Shown here piece after piece: positions 34,370 through 43,582 of a stretch of DNA of 64,000 nt. Location: positions 124,001 to 188,000 of the forward strand of contig NZ_JARNTX010000004.1 in the NCBI RefSeq assembly GCF_029433095.1, read 5' to 3'. A model generated the notes under the pieces. The model saw only the letters and a list, made by a program, of their open reading frames with translations. It had not been told where the DNA came from and searched no databases. The DNA is from Hymenobacter sp. YC55. GTDB taxonomy: Bacteria; Bacteroidota; Bacteroidia; Cytophagales; Hymenobacteraceae. Position 1 is the stretch's first letter. Every line of letters begins with the position of its first letter. Position numbers and translations under genes: made by a program.

Positions 34370-35830
34370 ATGGGGGAGTACTCACTGCCATACAATGGCC
34401 GGCTTGATAAGCTTGCGCTTTTTAGTTTTGCTTGGGCTGTCGCAAACGTGTTTCATGCTTTATCGTTTGCTGATCGAATCAGTTTGCAGCATCCTTTTGC
34501 CATAGGTGTTTTGACGGCAGCCGCTCTAGTTACGCTGATCCCATGGTCAGTGTGGCCTCTTCTGCTAATGCTGTTTTGCAGCGTGCTAAACACGTTCGAA
34601 TGGATGCCTTTTGCTCCTAACCACATCACGTTCGAATTCATTATGAACAGTGGCATACTGGCAACACTTGTTTGGTCGATTGTCCGGCTCTATCTGAAAG
34701 AAAAAGCTATTGCGGCGGTAAGAACACCTGATTTCAGAGACGCTTTATTCCAGACAGTTGCTCCCTTTATCCGCATTAGCCTATTTATTCTCTACTTCTA
34801 TGCTGTGCTGCACAAACTAAACTGGGACTATTTCAACCCCAATATTAGTTGCAGTGTGTTCTTATTGTCTGGTTACGCAGGTAGAATTTCTTTCATACCA
34901 GACAACACTCTAGTGCAATGGTCGGCAATATGGGGTACTATACTAATTGAAGCTGCGATACCGCTACTGCTCTATTTCCGAAAAACCCGCTATGCCGGTG
35001 TCTTGCTTGGATGCGGATTTCACTATTTCCTTGCTCTTCATCCGCATCCAGGGCTGTATAGTTTTTCAAGTATGCTATTTGCTATCTACTTTCTATTTAT
35101 AGCCGACGATGTTGCGTCTACAATCCATAGCTTCATAAGTAACATTTCATATAAAAGACAACGTCTACTGTCGTTACTTCGAGTACTCTTCTTTGTTGCG
35201 GTACTAGTATTGCTTATGCTAGCATTAACAGCAGGTGCTCATATCGATAATATTGTGCACAAGTTGGTTATAATAGGTTTCCTAATCTGGCTCTTGTGGG
35301 GATTAGTACTCATGGCCCTTTATCTGTTTACTACGCTGCGCCATGTACAGTTAGCGAATAGTTCTGGTGCACTGTTTCACATTAAACAACCAATATTATT
35401 AGTTGTGCCCCTGTTAGTGCTCTTTAATGGCCTAACACCTTACTTAGGTATTAAGACGCAAACTAATTTCTCTATGTTCAGTAATCTAAGGACAGAAGGT
35501 AATATAAGTAATCATCTGTTTATTCCGACTGCTCTGCAAATTTTCGATATGGAGAAAGATTTAGTCGAAGTAACTAAAACTAACCTCCATGGGCTTCAAG
35601 ACCTTGTGGACAACAAGCAGGTTATACCTTATTTTGAGTTTCAGCGAATTACCAGTACTGCTCATTCCGACTTCTACGCTACATACATATACAGAAACAA
35701 AGCGCAGACAATTGTTGTAAAAGGAGAAAGTAGTAACCATCCTGAGTTATTGACTGCTCATAATTGGCTCGCTGCAAAGTTCATCCGCTTTCGTCCAGTC
35801 GACAAAGGACCATGCTTATGCAAGCATTGA
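34370..35830 (+). CDS. Multi-pass membrane protein, HTTM / vitamin K-dependent carboxylase-like
   Basis: This 486-residue protein has about ten membrane helices. The segment GCGFHYFLALHPHPGLYSFSSMLFAIYFLF, with its His-rich loop before a helix, and the N-terminal RLDKLALFSFAWAVANVFHAL resemble the HTTM domain (horizontally transferred transmembrane, related to gamma-glutamyl carboxylase). The family call is moderate. Codon use is AT-rich compared with flanking genes. It ends with a short soluble C-terminal domain. Confidence 0.65.
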   Translation: MGEYSLPYNGRLDKLALFSFAWAVANVFHALSFADRISLQHPFAIGVLTAAALVTLIPWSVWPLLLMLFCSVLNTFEWMPFAPNHITFEFIMNSGILATLVWSIVRLYLKEKAIAAVRTPDFRDALFQTVAPFIRISLFILYFYAVLHKLNWDYFNPNISCSVFLLSGYAGRISFIPDNTLVQWSAIWGTILIEAAIPLLLYFRKTRYAGVLLGCGFHYFLALHPHPGLYSFSSMLFAIYFLFIADDVASTIHSFISNISYKRQRLLSLLRVLFFVAVLVLLMLALTAGAHIDNIVHKLVIIGFLIWLLWGLVLMALYLFTTLRHVQLANSSGALFHIKQPILLVVPLLVLFNGLTPYLGIKTQTNFSMFSNLRTEGNISNHLFIPTALQIFDMEKDLVEVTKTNLHGLQDLVDNKQVIPYFEFQRITSTAHSDFYATYIYRNKAQTIVVKGESSNHPELLTAHNWLAAKFIRFRPVDKGPCLCKH

Positions 35831-36545
35831 TATAAAAATGCTTATTAGGTTATTTGTAAAACGTTGAATGTCTATTTTTTAAGCAGCTGAGTGTTTGATA
35901 ATTTGTTTATTAAATAAATTTGAAAATTGTTGTTTATTATCTACTAGAAAGGCATCAAGTACGGCGACATTGTTTTCTATATTACTGAAAGCTCTGATTA
36001 ACTAAAACTAAATTGTAGTTGATCAAGTAGTCTGTTTTAACGGTGTGCATTGTATAGAGCTCTAGTAACATAATGTTTCCTAATTGTTATGAGGTGCGTG
36101 TAAGCTGCAACTTGTTCAGAATACCAGAATGCTTAAAGTAATGCGCAAATAAATCTTGTAAGAAAGTAATTGATTTTGATTAGGGTATAAGAGCACACTA
36201 GGTAGATGCTAATCTATATCAGTCTTAAGATCAATGTTCTTGTATAAACATCTATACATAGGCCACATACTATTGATGGTTCCTGTATAGGATTATTTAG
36301 GGTTGATAGGCGGATCAAGTATGTCCTGGAATCAGGTTTAGGCTATCGTTATAAAAATAATCAATATATTTATGCGTTAAAGGCAAAAAAAGCCATTCTT
36401 CACACCCTCGTTGCTTGAACCGTTCAGCTAGCAAGCATCAAGCTTGCAAAGTGAAGATCAAGCGAATAGGAGCATACAAACGGGTTATAAGCCAACAACT
36501 ACAAGTTTGCTAGGCTCACAGTCTGTATGTATTAAAACTTGCCTG
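35831..36545. other. AT-rich region without recognisable gene
   Basis: About 715 bases, mostly A and T, carry no credible coding frame. It may hold the promoter of the next gene. No long inverted repeats were noted. Confidence 0.5.
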
Positions 36546-37658
36546 ATGAAAAGAAGCGCCCAATTAGATTTCTTTAGAGGTCTTTTATTGATAGTTATTA
36601 CAATAGATCATGCATTAACGTATAATAATATTATAAAAAGATTTACCTATGAGTTTTTTGGCTGGGTTTCAGCAGCGGAAGGATTCGTATATATATCAGG
36701 TTTAACTGCAGGCCTGGTGTATTACCACAAATACGTAGAAAAGGGAGAGCAGCATGTAGTGAAAGCAGCCAGAAACAGAGTTATAACTCTCTATAAGTAT
36801 CATGTGGCATTGTTGTTCTTTGCTTTTTTAATTATTATATCTAATTATTATATAACTGAGTATTGGTCACAGTATTATGGCTATTTGTTCCAAAAGCCGC
36901 TACTGTCTATTATACTAAGTAGTGCGCTGTTATATCAGCCTATGTTCATGGATATATTGCCCATGTACACAATTTTCGTGGCTTTCATTCCTATTCTAGT
37001 TAAATGCTTTAATAAAGGATTGGTATGGCAAGTACTTACTGCATCGATAGCTATCTATATAGCAGGTGCCTTAATCCATCCTTATCACATAATTGATGCT
37101 CTGGTTTCCAACAAGAATATCCAGACTGGATTCTATAATTTATTGTGTTGGCAATTATTATTTGTCCTAGGTGCAATTTCGGGCTTCATGTTCTATAGCG
37201 ACAGAACTAAAAAAATTATCAATAGCCGCTATATTTTCTGCGTATGTACATCTGTTGCTTTTGTGCTATTTATTGAGAAGAATTTGCATTTAGGTATTTC
37301 TGAAATCAACATCGAAAGGCTGACCGAGAAATCTGGTTTAGGGATAGTGAGGTTAGTAAATTTTCTTGTCTTATGTTTCATGGTTATATATGCGGCCGCT
37401 CGTAACAAAAATTGGTTTGTTAATAAGTATATATGTTATCTAGGTAAGTACTCGTTAGAGGTGTTTTCTTTTCATATTGTATTGATAATTACCTTTATGC
37501 CTCTAAAGGTGTACCTCAACAATATTTATACAGTTAAGCTCACGGAGAATTTCTATTTGTATCCTTTAAGTAGTTTGTTTGTGCTATTTCTATTAGTGCC
37601 AGCCTTGTATTTGGCTCCAACTTTAGTAAACAAAAAAATAGTGCCCATTACAAAGTGA
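36546..37658 (+). CDS. OpgC-like membrane acyltransferase
   Basis: This 370-residue protein has about ten helices and begins MKRSAQLDFFRGLLLIVITI followed by DH, the OpgC signature (RxxDxxRGxxxxxxxxDH). OpgC proteins succinylate periplasmic glucans; the family also acts on other glycans, so the substrate is uncertain. The start at 36546 is chosen because the motif begins there; the ORF extends to 36444. Codon use is AT-rich. Confidence 0.78.
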   Translation: MKRSAQLDFFRGLLLIVITIDHALTYNNIIKRFTYEFFGWVSAAEGFVYISGLTAGLVYYHKYVEKGEQHVVKAARNRVITLYKYHVALLFFAFLIIISNYYITEYWSQYYGYLFQKPLLSIILSSALLYQPMFMDILPMYTIFVAFIPILVKCFNKGLVWQVLTASIAIYIAGALIHPYHIIDALVSNKNIQTGFYNLLCWQLLFVLGAISGFMFYSDRTKKIINSRYIFCVCTSVAFVLFIEKNLHLGISEINIERLTEKSGLGIVRLVNFLVLCFMVIYAAARNKNWFVNKYICYLGKYSLEVFSFHIVLIITFMPLKVYLNNIYTVKLTENFYLYPLSSLFVLFLLVPALYLAPTLVNKKIVPITK

Positions 37659-37707
37659 GCCAGTCTTAGCTTGCTTCGTTATAAGTAGCTTTTGATTGCA
37701 AAATGTA

Positions 37708-37743
37708 GCCCGATGTAAATTCGTGTTTACATCGGGCCTTTTG
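37708..37743 (+). terminator. Terminator of the OpgC-like gene
   Basis: A 12-bp stem (37708-37719 / 37726-37737) is followed by a TTTT run. Confidence 0.85.
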
Positions 37744-38103
37744 TTATGCCAGTTGCTTACTGGAAAAATTCACAAGCTGTATTCCACCTGTAGTTTACTT
37801 ACTGGTAAGATGCACCTGTTTGCTGACACTGAAGCTAGGTCCAGCAACTAAGCCATAATAGCAATCAGTGCTGTGCTCAGTGCTTTCTTGCATACTGCAA
37901 TTGAGACATTCATCTTTACTCCTTGTGCGTTGTAAGCAGGAAGTCAACTCCTCATATGCAGTGCTAGCAATTTCTGCCTGCACAAAAAGCAATTAGAAGC
38001 CACGCCAGATGTGTGTTTACACTTTGGTGAATCTGAGGGAAAACCTAAACAAAAATCAGCCTCTGCGTTTAGCTGCAAAGGCTGCTTTTCATGGTATACA
38101 AAG

Positions 38104-38150
38104 AAGAAGCCCGGCAGTCTACTCGAGGTGAGTAAACTGCCGGGCTTCTT
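38104..38150 (-). terminator. Terminator downstream of tRNA-Asn
   Basis: A 20-bp stem with one mismatch (38104-38123 / 38131-38150) lies just after the tRNA 3' end on the minus strand. Confidence 0.8.
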
Positions 38151-38153
38151 TGC

Positions 38154-38226
38154 GCTCCCTCCTGGGCTCGAACCAGGGACCCTCTGATTAACAGTCAGAT
38201 GCTCTAACCGGCTGAGCTAAGGAAGC
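38154..38226 (-). tRNA. tRNA-Asn (anticodon GTT)
   Basis: A 73-base cloverleaf on the minus strand: acceptor GCTTCCT with AGGGAGC, a GCTC/GAGC D-stem, anticodon loop CTGTTAA, and the T-loop TTCGAGC. No CCA is encoded. Confidence 0.95.
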
Positions 38227-38322
38227 GGTTATGGCAACGGCTATCTGTCGTTGCGGGTGCAATATTAGGTCAAAAGGAAGGGTTGTGCAAGCATTACTCT
38301 CAAAAATATTTCAAGAAAGTGC

Positions 38323-38802
38323 CTAATTGGTGATACTCAGTATGTTTCCTGAAAGTGCAGTGCTGTATTTGCGGAGCGGCCGACTTGCAGGACCGCCTTG
38401 TACGCGGCCTTGCAAGTCGAACTGTGAGCCGCAGCAGGCATCTTTCAGAAACAAGCGTGAAGGATCAATGCTGACCCGGGCGCAGGTATCGCTGACACGG
38501 TAAGGGCAGTTACGCTCGAAAGCAAGGTAAGTGCTAGCGTTCTGCCGCACGATGATTAAGCCCCGCAGCCCGCCAGTAAAATAAATGGCGCCGTTGTCGG
38601 CACGAAGGGCAGTGTACTGCTGATTGGTGATGTTAAGACTCTCGCTGAAGCTAACTATAGGAATCTGCGGCTCGACATTGGTCGTGTCGGAGCCGCAGGC
38701 TACTACTAGTTGACTGCCAAGCACAGCTACCGCCACCAAAGCACGCCAAGTGTTTAATGTAGGCCGCGGAGGCACAGAGGGGGCAGTGGGCAGTTCTATC
38801 AT
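38323..38802 (-). CDS. Rieske-like lipoprotein lacking usual ligands
   Basis: This 159-residue protein has a lipoprotein signal with VVAC near residue 36. The C-terminal part has the layout of a Rieske domain: a first box NCPYRVSDTC, then about 20 residues on a second box DACCGSQFDLQGRVQGGPAS. Classical Rieske boxes are C-x-H and C-x-x-H; here Tyr replaces the first His, and Ser the second, while extra cysteines are present. It may bind no cluster or a changed one. It is transcribed toward tRNA-Asn. Confidence 0.7.
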   Translation of the reverse strand: MIELPTAPSVPPRPTLNTWRALVAVAVLGSQLVVACGSDTTNVEPQIPIVSFSESLNITNQQYTALRADNGAIYFTGGLRGLIIVRQNASTYLAFERNCPYRVSDTCARVSIDPSRLFLKDACCGSQFDLQGRVQGGPASRPLRKYSTALSGNILSITN

Positions 38803-38839
38803 TCGCTACAGAGAGAAATAGTGCTTGCTAAACTGCAGG

Positions 38840-39877
38840 CTACTGCACGGCCTCAAACTGGCGCAGAAACCGCAGGTCGTTTTCCGTGAATAGGCGTAGA
38901 TCCTTGATCTGGTATTTAAGCATCGTGATGCGCTCGATGCCCATGCCCCAGGCGTAGCCAGAATAACGCTCCGGGTCGATACCAGATTGCTCTAACACGG
39001 CCGGATCTACCATACCACTTCCGCCTATTTCAACCCAACCGGTCTGTTTGCAGATGTTGCAGCCTTTGCCTTTGCAGATAAGGCAGGTGATATCAATCTC
39101 GGCGCTAGGCTCGGTGAAAGGGAAGAAAGAAGGACGGAACCGTACTTGTACATCATTGCCGAACAGCTCCTGCACAAAGTAGTATACCGTCTGTTTCAGA
39201 TCGGCGAAGCTGACGTTTTCATCCACAAACAAGGCTTCCACTTGGTGGAACATCATGTGAGCACGGGCCGAAATAGCTTCGTTACGATACACGCGGCCCG
39301 GCATGATGCTGCGAATAGGTGGCTTCTGCGTTTGCATCACCCGTACCTGCACGGGGCTAGTATGGGTGCGTAGCAACCACTCTTGTTCGCCAGGGGTACG
39401 GTGGACGAAAAATGTATCCTGCATATCCCGAGCCGGATGGTTTTCGGGGAAGTTGAGGGCGGTAAAGTTGTGCCAGTCATCTTCAATTTCCGGTCCCTCC
39501 GCCACGTTGAAGCCAATGCGCGACAGGACGCGCACAATCTCCTCGCGCACCAAATTTAGGGGGTGGCGAGTACCTAACTGGTTAGGGATGGCAGGCAGTG
39601 TGTAGTCGAACGTGGGGTCGGCGGGGGCATTGCGAGTGGCTGCTTCCAACTCCTGCTGGCGCTCCTCGAAACGGGCTAGTGCCTGCTGTTTGAGTTGGTT
39701 CAGCTCTTGGCCCACCGCTCGGCGCTGCTCTTGAGGTACGTTTTTGAGCTGATCGAACAGATCGGCTAGCTGACCTTTGCGACCAGTGTAAGCAATGCGG
39801 AACTGATCGAGCAGTTCGGGCGTGCTCAGGTCATAGGCTTCAATTTCGGCGCGTAGCCGCGTGATATTCTCCTGCAT
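38840..39877 (-). CDS. pheS: Phenylalanyl-tRNA synthetase alpha subunit
   Basis: The 345-residue catalytic subunit charges tRNA-Phe together with PheT. It has the N-terminal coiled-coil, GTRHPLNLVREEIVRVLSR, motif 2 region ARAHMMFHQVEALFVDE, a cysteine-rich patch CLICKGKGCNICKQTGW and motif 3 GMGIERITMLKYQIKDLR. It is full length. A -7 promoter box lies 8 bases before the start. Confidence 0.96.
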   Translation of the reverse strand: MQENITRLRAEIEAYDLSTPELLDQFRIAYTGRKGQLADLFDQLKNVPQEQRRAVGQELNQLKQQALARFEERQQELEAATRNAPADPTFDYTLPAIPNQLGTRHPLNLVREEIVRVLSRIGFNVAEGPEIEDDWHNFTALNFPENHPARDMQDTFFVHRTPGEQEWLLRTHTSPVQVRVMQTQKPPIRSIMPGRVYRNEAISARAHMMFHQVEALFVDENVSFADLKQTVYYFVQELFGNDVQVRFRPSFFPFTEPSAEIDITCLICKGKGCNICKQTGWVEIGGSGMVDPAVLEQSGIDPERYSGYAWGMGIERITMLKYQIKDLRLFTENDLRFLRQFEAVQ

Positions 39878-39884
39878 AGTAAGG

Positions 39885-39892
39885 CAAAGATA
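39885..39892 (-). promoter_or_regulatory. -7 box of the pheS promoter
   Basis: Read on the minus strand this is TATCTTTG, an exact TAnnTTTG, with the pheS ATG 8 bases away, implying an almost leaderless transcript. Confidence 0.5.
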
Positions 39893-40125
39893 AGTTTCTG
39901 GCGGCTGGTTTCCTGTTTCCGACTATAGTGCCGTGCTGAGTTTTAAGCGAAGGATAAGGCAAAAATCAAAACTCATCATCGAAAAATAAAAGTTGGTACG
40001 GTTGCTGCAAAAGGCATTCACACCAGCGGCTCACAGCCGGAACGCGGGGCGCCACCCGTTCAGCTTAGTTGGTCTTTTTTGAGCATCAAGCCGCCTTCCT
40101 TATTTATTCTTCTGCCTTCCTTGCC

Positions 40126-40614
40126 ATGAAAACCCTACTTTTCACTGCTTTCCTTGTGGCTGCCTCGGTCAGCGCTTCTTTTGCTCAAACGCAAACCCCA
40201 GCCACTGATCCTTGGTTGGACACGCCGGCTACTACCGTTGAACCAGCTGCTAGTGCTGCCGATGTGGAGACTCCACAATACAACACGGGCTGGAGTTCGG
40301 CTCCTGGTCATAGCTTGAGTTTGCATGGTAAGCCTACCACTGATTATTGGGGCCGTCCGCTCAAGAAAAAAGCAAAGAACTTAACCACTGTAGCTGCTAA
40401 AGAAGCCGCTTATGCCGAAGAGGAAAGCGCCGATCCTATGATGCATTCATCGGGGGTAATGGTGGCGCCGGGTATGAGTTCCTCGCCTTACCGTGGAGTG
40501 AGTACCGATTATTGGGGCCGCCCTTTGAAAAAGAAGACAAAAAACTCCACTCTAGCAGCCAAGACAGTGCAAGAGGAAGCTTCTGTCACAGCTAATACCA
40601 CAATGGGTTGGTAA
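40126..40614 (+). CDS. Exported TDYxGRP-motif protein 1
   Basis: This 162-residue protein has a signal peptide ending SASFAQ. The mature part contains the sequence TDYWGRPLKKK twice, about 75 residues apart; each copy is preceded by an APG box (SSAPGHSLSL and MVAPGMSSSP). The rest is low in complexity, rich in Ala, Thr, Ser and Glu, and it ends TTMGW. The start at 40126 is used because the signal begins there. The next two genes encode related proteins. The function is unknown, and the Lys-rich tails could bind acidic polymers. Confidence 0.75.
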   Translation: MKTLLFTAFLVAASVSASFAQTQTPATDPWLDTPATTVEPAASAADVETPQYNTGWSSAPGHSLSLHGKPTTDYWGRPLKKKAKNLTTVAAKEAAYAEEESADPMMHSSGVMVAPGMSSSPYRGVSTDYWGRPLKKKTKNSTLAAKTVQEEASVTANTTMGW

Positions 40615-40680
40615 GTACGGCCGAGATAGGTAGATTTCTCGTAGGTTAGAAAAATCCAGCCTTCACTTAATCCGCCTATC

Positions 40681-41067
40681 ATGCGTTCGTCTCTACTTCT
40701 GTGTGTGTCGCTGGCTTTCGCTGGCCTATTACTCGCTGCTTCTGTACAAGCACAGCAAACTACTCGCTCCTCTAGCACTAAGAAGGCTGCCAACGGGTAT
40801 CATCGCACCACCAACACCAAAGCCAGGCCTCGGGCTGGTGCTTATGCTCGCTATGACCGGTCCGGCCGTCGTAACGAAGACGATATGAAATTGGCCCCTG
40901 GATTGCGCCTGAATATGCCAAGCCCGCCTACTACCGACTACATGGGCCGGCCTCTAAAAAAGAAAGCGCCGAAGGTAGCGGCTACTAGTGCTACTTCGAT
41001 GTCTTCGGAAAGAACAACACCTACCAAAGCTGCCCCGGCTACCCTTAAAAAAGCCCGTAAGCGCTAA
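40681..41067 (+). CDS. Exported TDYxGRP-motif protein 2
   Basis: This 128-residue protein has a signal peptide ending SVQAQ. The mature part is very basic and holds one motif unit, LAPGLRLNMPSPPTTDYMGR followed by PLKKKAPK. It ends in a Lys/Arg-rich tail, LKKARKR. It lies 66 bases after the first family gene and is followed by a terminator-like hairpin. Confidence 0.72.
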   Translation: MRSSLLLCVSLAFAGLLLAASVQAQQTTRSSSTKKAANGYHRTTNTKARPRAGAYARYDRSGRRNEDDMKLAPGLRLNMPSPPTTDYMGRPLKKKAPKVAATSATSMSSERTTPTKAAPATLKKARKR

Positions 41068-41132
41068 AAGCCGTCTTTGTCAAACTCAGCAGTTTAGTGT
41101 TATTCCGATATGGCCTTGCTGTAAATCAATGA

Positions 41133-41165
41133 AAGCCTTGCCCCGCACGGAGCGAGGCTTTTCTT
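41133..41165 (+). terminator. Terminator after the second TDYxGRP gene
   Basis: A 13-bp stem with a wobble and one mismatch (41133-41145 / 41148-41160) is followed by a T-rich run. Confidence 0.65.
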
Positions 41166-41402
41166 GTTTTCACTGTTTGCTAGCCACAGGACAAAATTTT
41201 TTACAATATGTATTAGTCTCTATATTATAGTTGATTATGTGAGCGTTAACTAAAAAAGTGCGGTCCGATTTCCTTTTTAAAACCGATACTTCTCCTGCCA
41301 GGAACTTCTGCTTTTCTCACGCGTTTGAGGGGAAAGTGTACAAGTACTTTCTTGACTGTAGGAAGGTCTGTAACTTGCACAAACTATTTAAAGCATTTTC
41401 TG

Positions 41403-42047
41403 ATGAATCGAATCTTCCTCCCGTTGCTGTTGGCTGGTGCTGTTCTTATAGCTGCTCCTTCTCAAGCTCAATCCAAACAAACCAAGTCATCGGATGGCTG
41501 GGGTTCTTCTGATGGCTGGGGCACACCAGCTCCAGCGCCTAAAAAGGCTACCTCCACCAAGAAAGCAGCAGCGGCTCCAGCAGCCACTACAGCGCCTGTC
41601 CCAGCTCCGGCAGCTGCCCCCGCAGAAGCACCTGCTCCGGCCAACGAAATGACCTCAGGCAGGGGTGGATTTGGAGGAGCTGCTGCGGCTACTGCCGCGC
41701 CAGTTGAAATGCAGCCCGGAGGATCAGTGGTCGCTCCTGGTTTCACGGCTGCACCTTCGCACCGCGTAACCACCGATTATCGTGGCCGGCCAATTGCTCC
41801 CTACATCCGTCGCAACGTGCGTCGTCCTGATCCAGTGGTAGCACCAGCGCCCGCCCCAGAGCCAGAGCCAGCTCCGATTGTAGAAACTCCGGCCCCAGCG
41901 CCTGCTCCAACAGCGGCCGCCGCTACTGCAACCAAAGCTTCGGGTGGCGCTACGGCCGCTCCAAAGAAGACCACTACCGCTCCCAAGAAAGCAGCACCCG
42001 TCAAAAAGAAAGACGACGGCTGGGGTTCGGGTGGTAGCGGCTGGTAA
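41403..42047 (+). CDS. Exported TDYxGRP-motif protein 3, Ala/Pro-rich
   Basis: This 214-residue protein has a signal peptide ending PSQAQ, an N-terminal SSDGWGSSDGWG, two long Ala/Pro-rich linkers, and between them the unit VVAPGFTAAPSHRVTTDYRG followed by RPIAPYIRR. It ends KKDDGWGSGGSGW, echoing the N-terminal DGWG repeat. The linkers look like flexible periplasmic spacers. The start at 41403 precedes the signal directly. The function is unknown. Confidence 0.75.
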   Translation: MNRIFLPLLLAGAVLIAAPSQAQSKQTKSSDGWGSSDGWGTPAPAPKKATSTKKAAAAPAATTAPVPAPAAAPAEAPAPANEMTSGRGGFGGAAAATAAPVEMQPGGSVVAPGFTAAPSHRVTTDYRGRPIAPYIRRNVRRPDPVVAPAPAPEPEPAPIVETPAPAPAPTAAAATATKASGGATAAPKKTTTAPKKAAPVKKKDDGWGSGGSGW

Positions 42048-42074
42048 GCTCCCACTCATTTGACTAGCACTAAT

Positions 42075-42110
42075 AAGGCCTACTCGAGTTATCGGGTAGG
42101 CCTTTTTCGT
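42075..42110 (+). terminator. Terminator of the third TDYxGRP gene
   Basis: A 9-bp stem (42075-42083 / 42096-42104) is followed by a T run. Confidence 0.8.
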
Positions 42111-42163
42111 ATTTGAAGACAGGTAGACTACAGTGCTACTTGCTTTTGAAAAGCACTAGTAGT

Positions 42164-43447
42164 TTAGTCTTCGGCTGATAGGGCAACTTCAACTGGCTCA
42201 GGCACGACAGTAGTCTGTGCTCGGTAGTAAAGCGTGCTGCAATTGTCGGGGCGAAGCACTTCGCGGGCAGCTGCTTGCAGATCGGCAGGCGTTACGGCTT
42301 GCAAACGTGCGCTTTCCTCGTTTACCAGATTAGCATTGCCCATTAGCTTGCTATAAGCCAAATTCATGGCCCGATGTAGCAGTTCTATTTCGCCGAACAC
42401 TATGCTGGCCTCGGCCTGATTCTTCACCTTTTCCAACTCGGCAGCCGAGACTTGCTCGTCGCGGAGCGCTGCTATTACTGCTTCAACGGCTGCATCGGCA
42501 GCTTCCAGGGTCACGCCCGTATTAAGCTTACCGCTTATTACCAACAAACCGGGCTCCAGTGAACCCGTAGCTGTGGCAGAAATAGAGTTGAACAAGGGCT
42601 GCTCTTTCACCAGTTGCTGGTATAAGCGGCTCGACTTGCCACGACCCAACAGGTCACCTAGCAAGTCAACGCTGTAGTACTCAGGAGCCGTCCGGGCGGG
42701 CATGTGGTACACCTTATAAAGTGCATCAAGCGGAACGTCGGCGGTGACCTCCAAGAACCGGGCTTCCGTCTGGCGTGGCTCAACGGGTAGTTGCCGCTCG
42801 TAGCGCGGTCCGCCAGGAATTGGACCAAACCATTTCTCTGCTAATTGTTTTGTCTCTGCTACCGTTACGGCGCCAGCCACCACCAGAATGGCGTTCTGCG
42901 GAGCGTAGTGCTTTTTGAAAAAAGCCCGTACATCATCCATCACCGCATTTTCGATGTGGCTGATTTCCTTGCCAATAGTTGCCCACTGATAGGGGTGGTG
43001 CTGATAAGCCAAAGGCCGTAATTTCAACCATACATCACCGTAAGGCTGGTTGAGGTAATTTTGCTTGAACTCTTCTACTACCACTTTACGCTGCACTGCC
43101 AGCCCGTTTTCCGAGAAAGCCAAGTTTAACATCCGGTCCGATTCCAACCAGAACCCAGTTTCGAGGTTGGCCGCCGATACAGTGAGGTAGTAGTTGGTGA
43201 CGTCGGGAGAGGTGAAGGCATTGTTTTCGCCGCCTACGCGCTGCAGCGGTTCATCATAGCTCGGGATATTGATAGAGCCAGAAAACATCAGGTGCTCAAA
43301 CAAGTGCGCAAAGCCAGTATGGGAGGCCTCTTCGTCGCGTGAACCGACATTGTAGAGCACATTGAGCACCGCCATAGGCGTGGTATGATCCTCGTGTACT
43401 ATGCAACGCAAGCCATTGGCCAAAGTGAATTCTTCGAAATGAATCAT
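42164..43447 (-). CDS. M16-family zinc metallopeptidase
   Basis: This 427-residue protein has the inverted zinc motif HxxEH at 48-52 (His48, Glu51, His52), the downstream glutamate in KVVVEEFKQN, and the two-domain M16 layout. No signal peptide is visible, so it would be cytoplasmic or exported by other means. Members degrade peptides. It is a single-chain half, and M16 enzymes often act as paired halves; no inactive partner is next to it. Confidence 0.9.
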   Translation of the reverse strand: MIHFEEFTLANGLRCIVHEDHTTPMAVLNVLYNVGSRDEEASHTGFAHLFEHLMFSGSINIPSYDEPLQRVGGENNAFTSPDVTNYYLTVSAANLETGFWLESDRMLNLAFSENGLAVQRKVVVEEFKQNYLNQPYGDVWLKLRPLAYQHHPYQWATIGKEISHIENAVMDDVRAFFKKHYAPQNAILVVAGAVTVAETKQLAEKWFGPIPGGPRYERQLPVEPRQTEARFLEVTADVPLDALYKVYHMPARTAPEYYSVDLLGDLLGRGKSSRLYQQLVKEQPLFNSISATATGSLEPGLLVISGKLNTGVTLEAADAAVEAVIAALRDEQVSAAELEKVKNQAEASIVFGEIELLHRAMNLAYSKLMGNANLVNEESARLQAVTPADLQAAAREVLRPDNCSTLYYRAQTTVVPEPVEVALSAED

Positions 43448-43582
43448 GAAAGCGAAGTTGTGAACGGGTACTTATCTAACTACAAGCACGCGGGTTGGGT
43501 TCGGAATTTCTTCTGTCTGTACGCAGGAGCTTACACAGGTATACTTCTAGGACGGATATAGGAAAGGCAGCCGCTTGAATGC

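Noticed and set aside
37795..37992. A 65-codon Cys-rich minus-strand frame
   Set aside because: Composition looks random, there is no signal or motif, and it is not followed by a terminator of its own.
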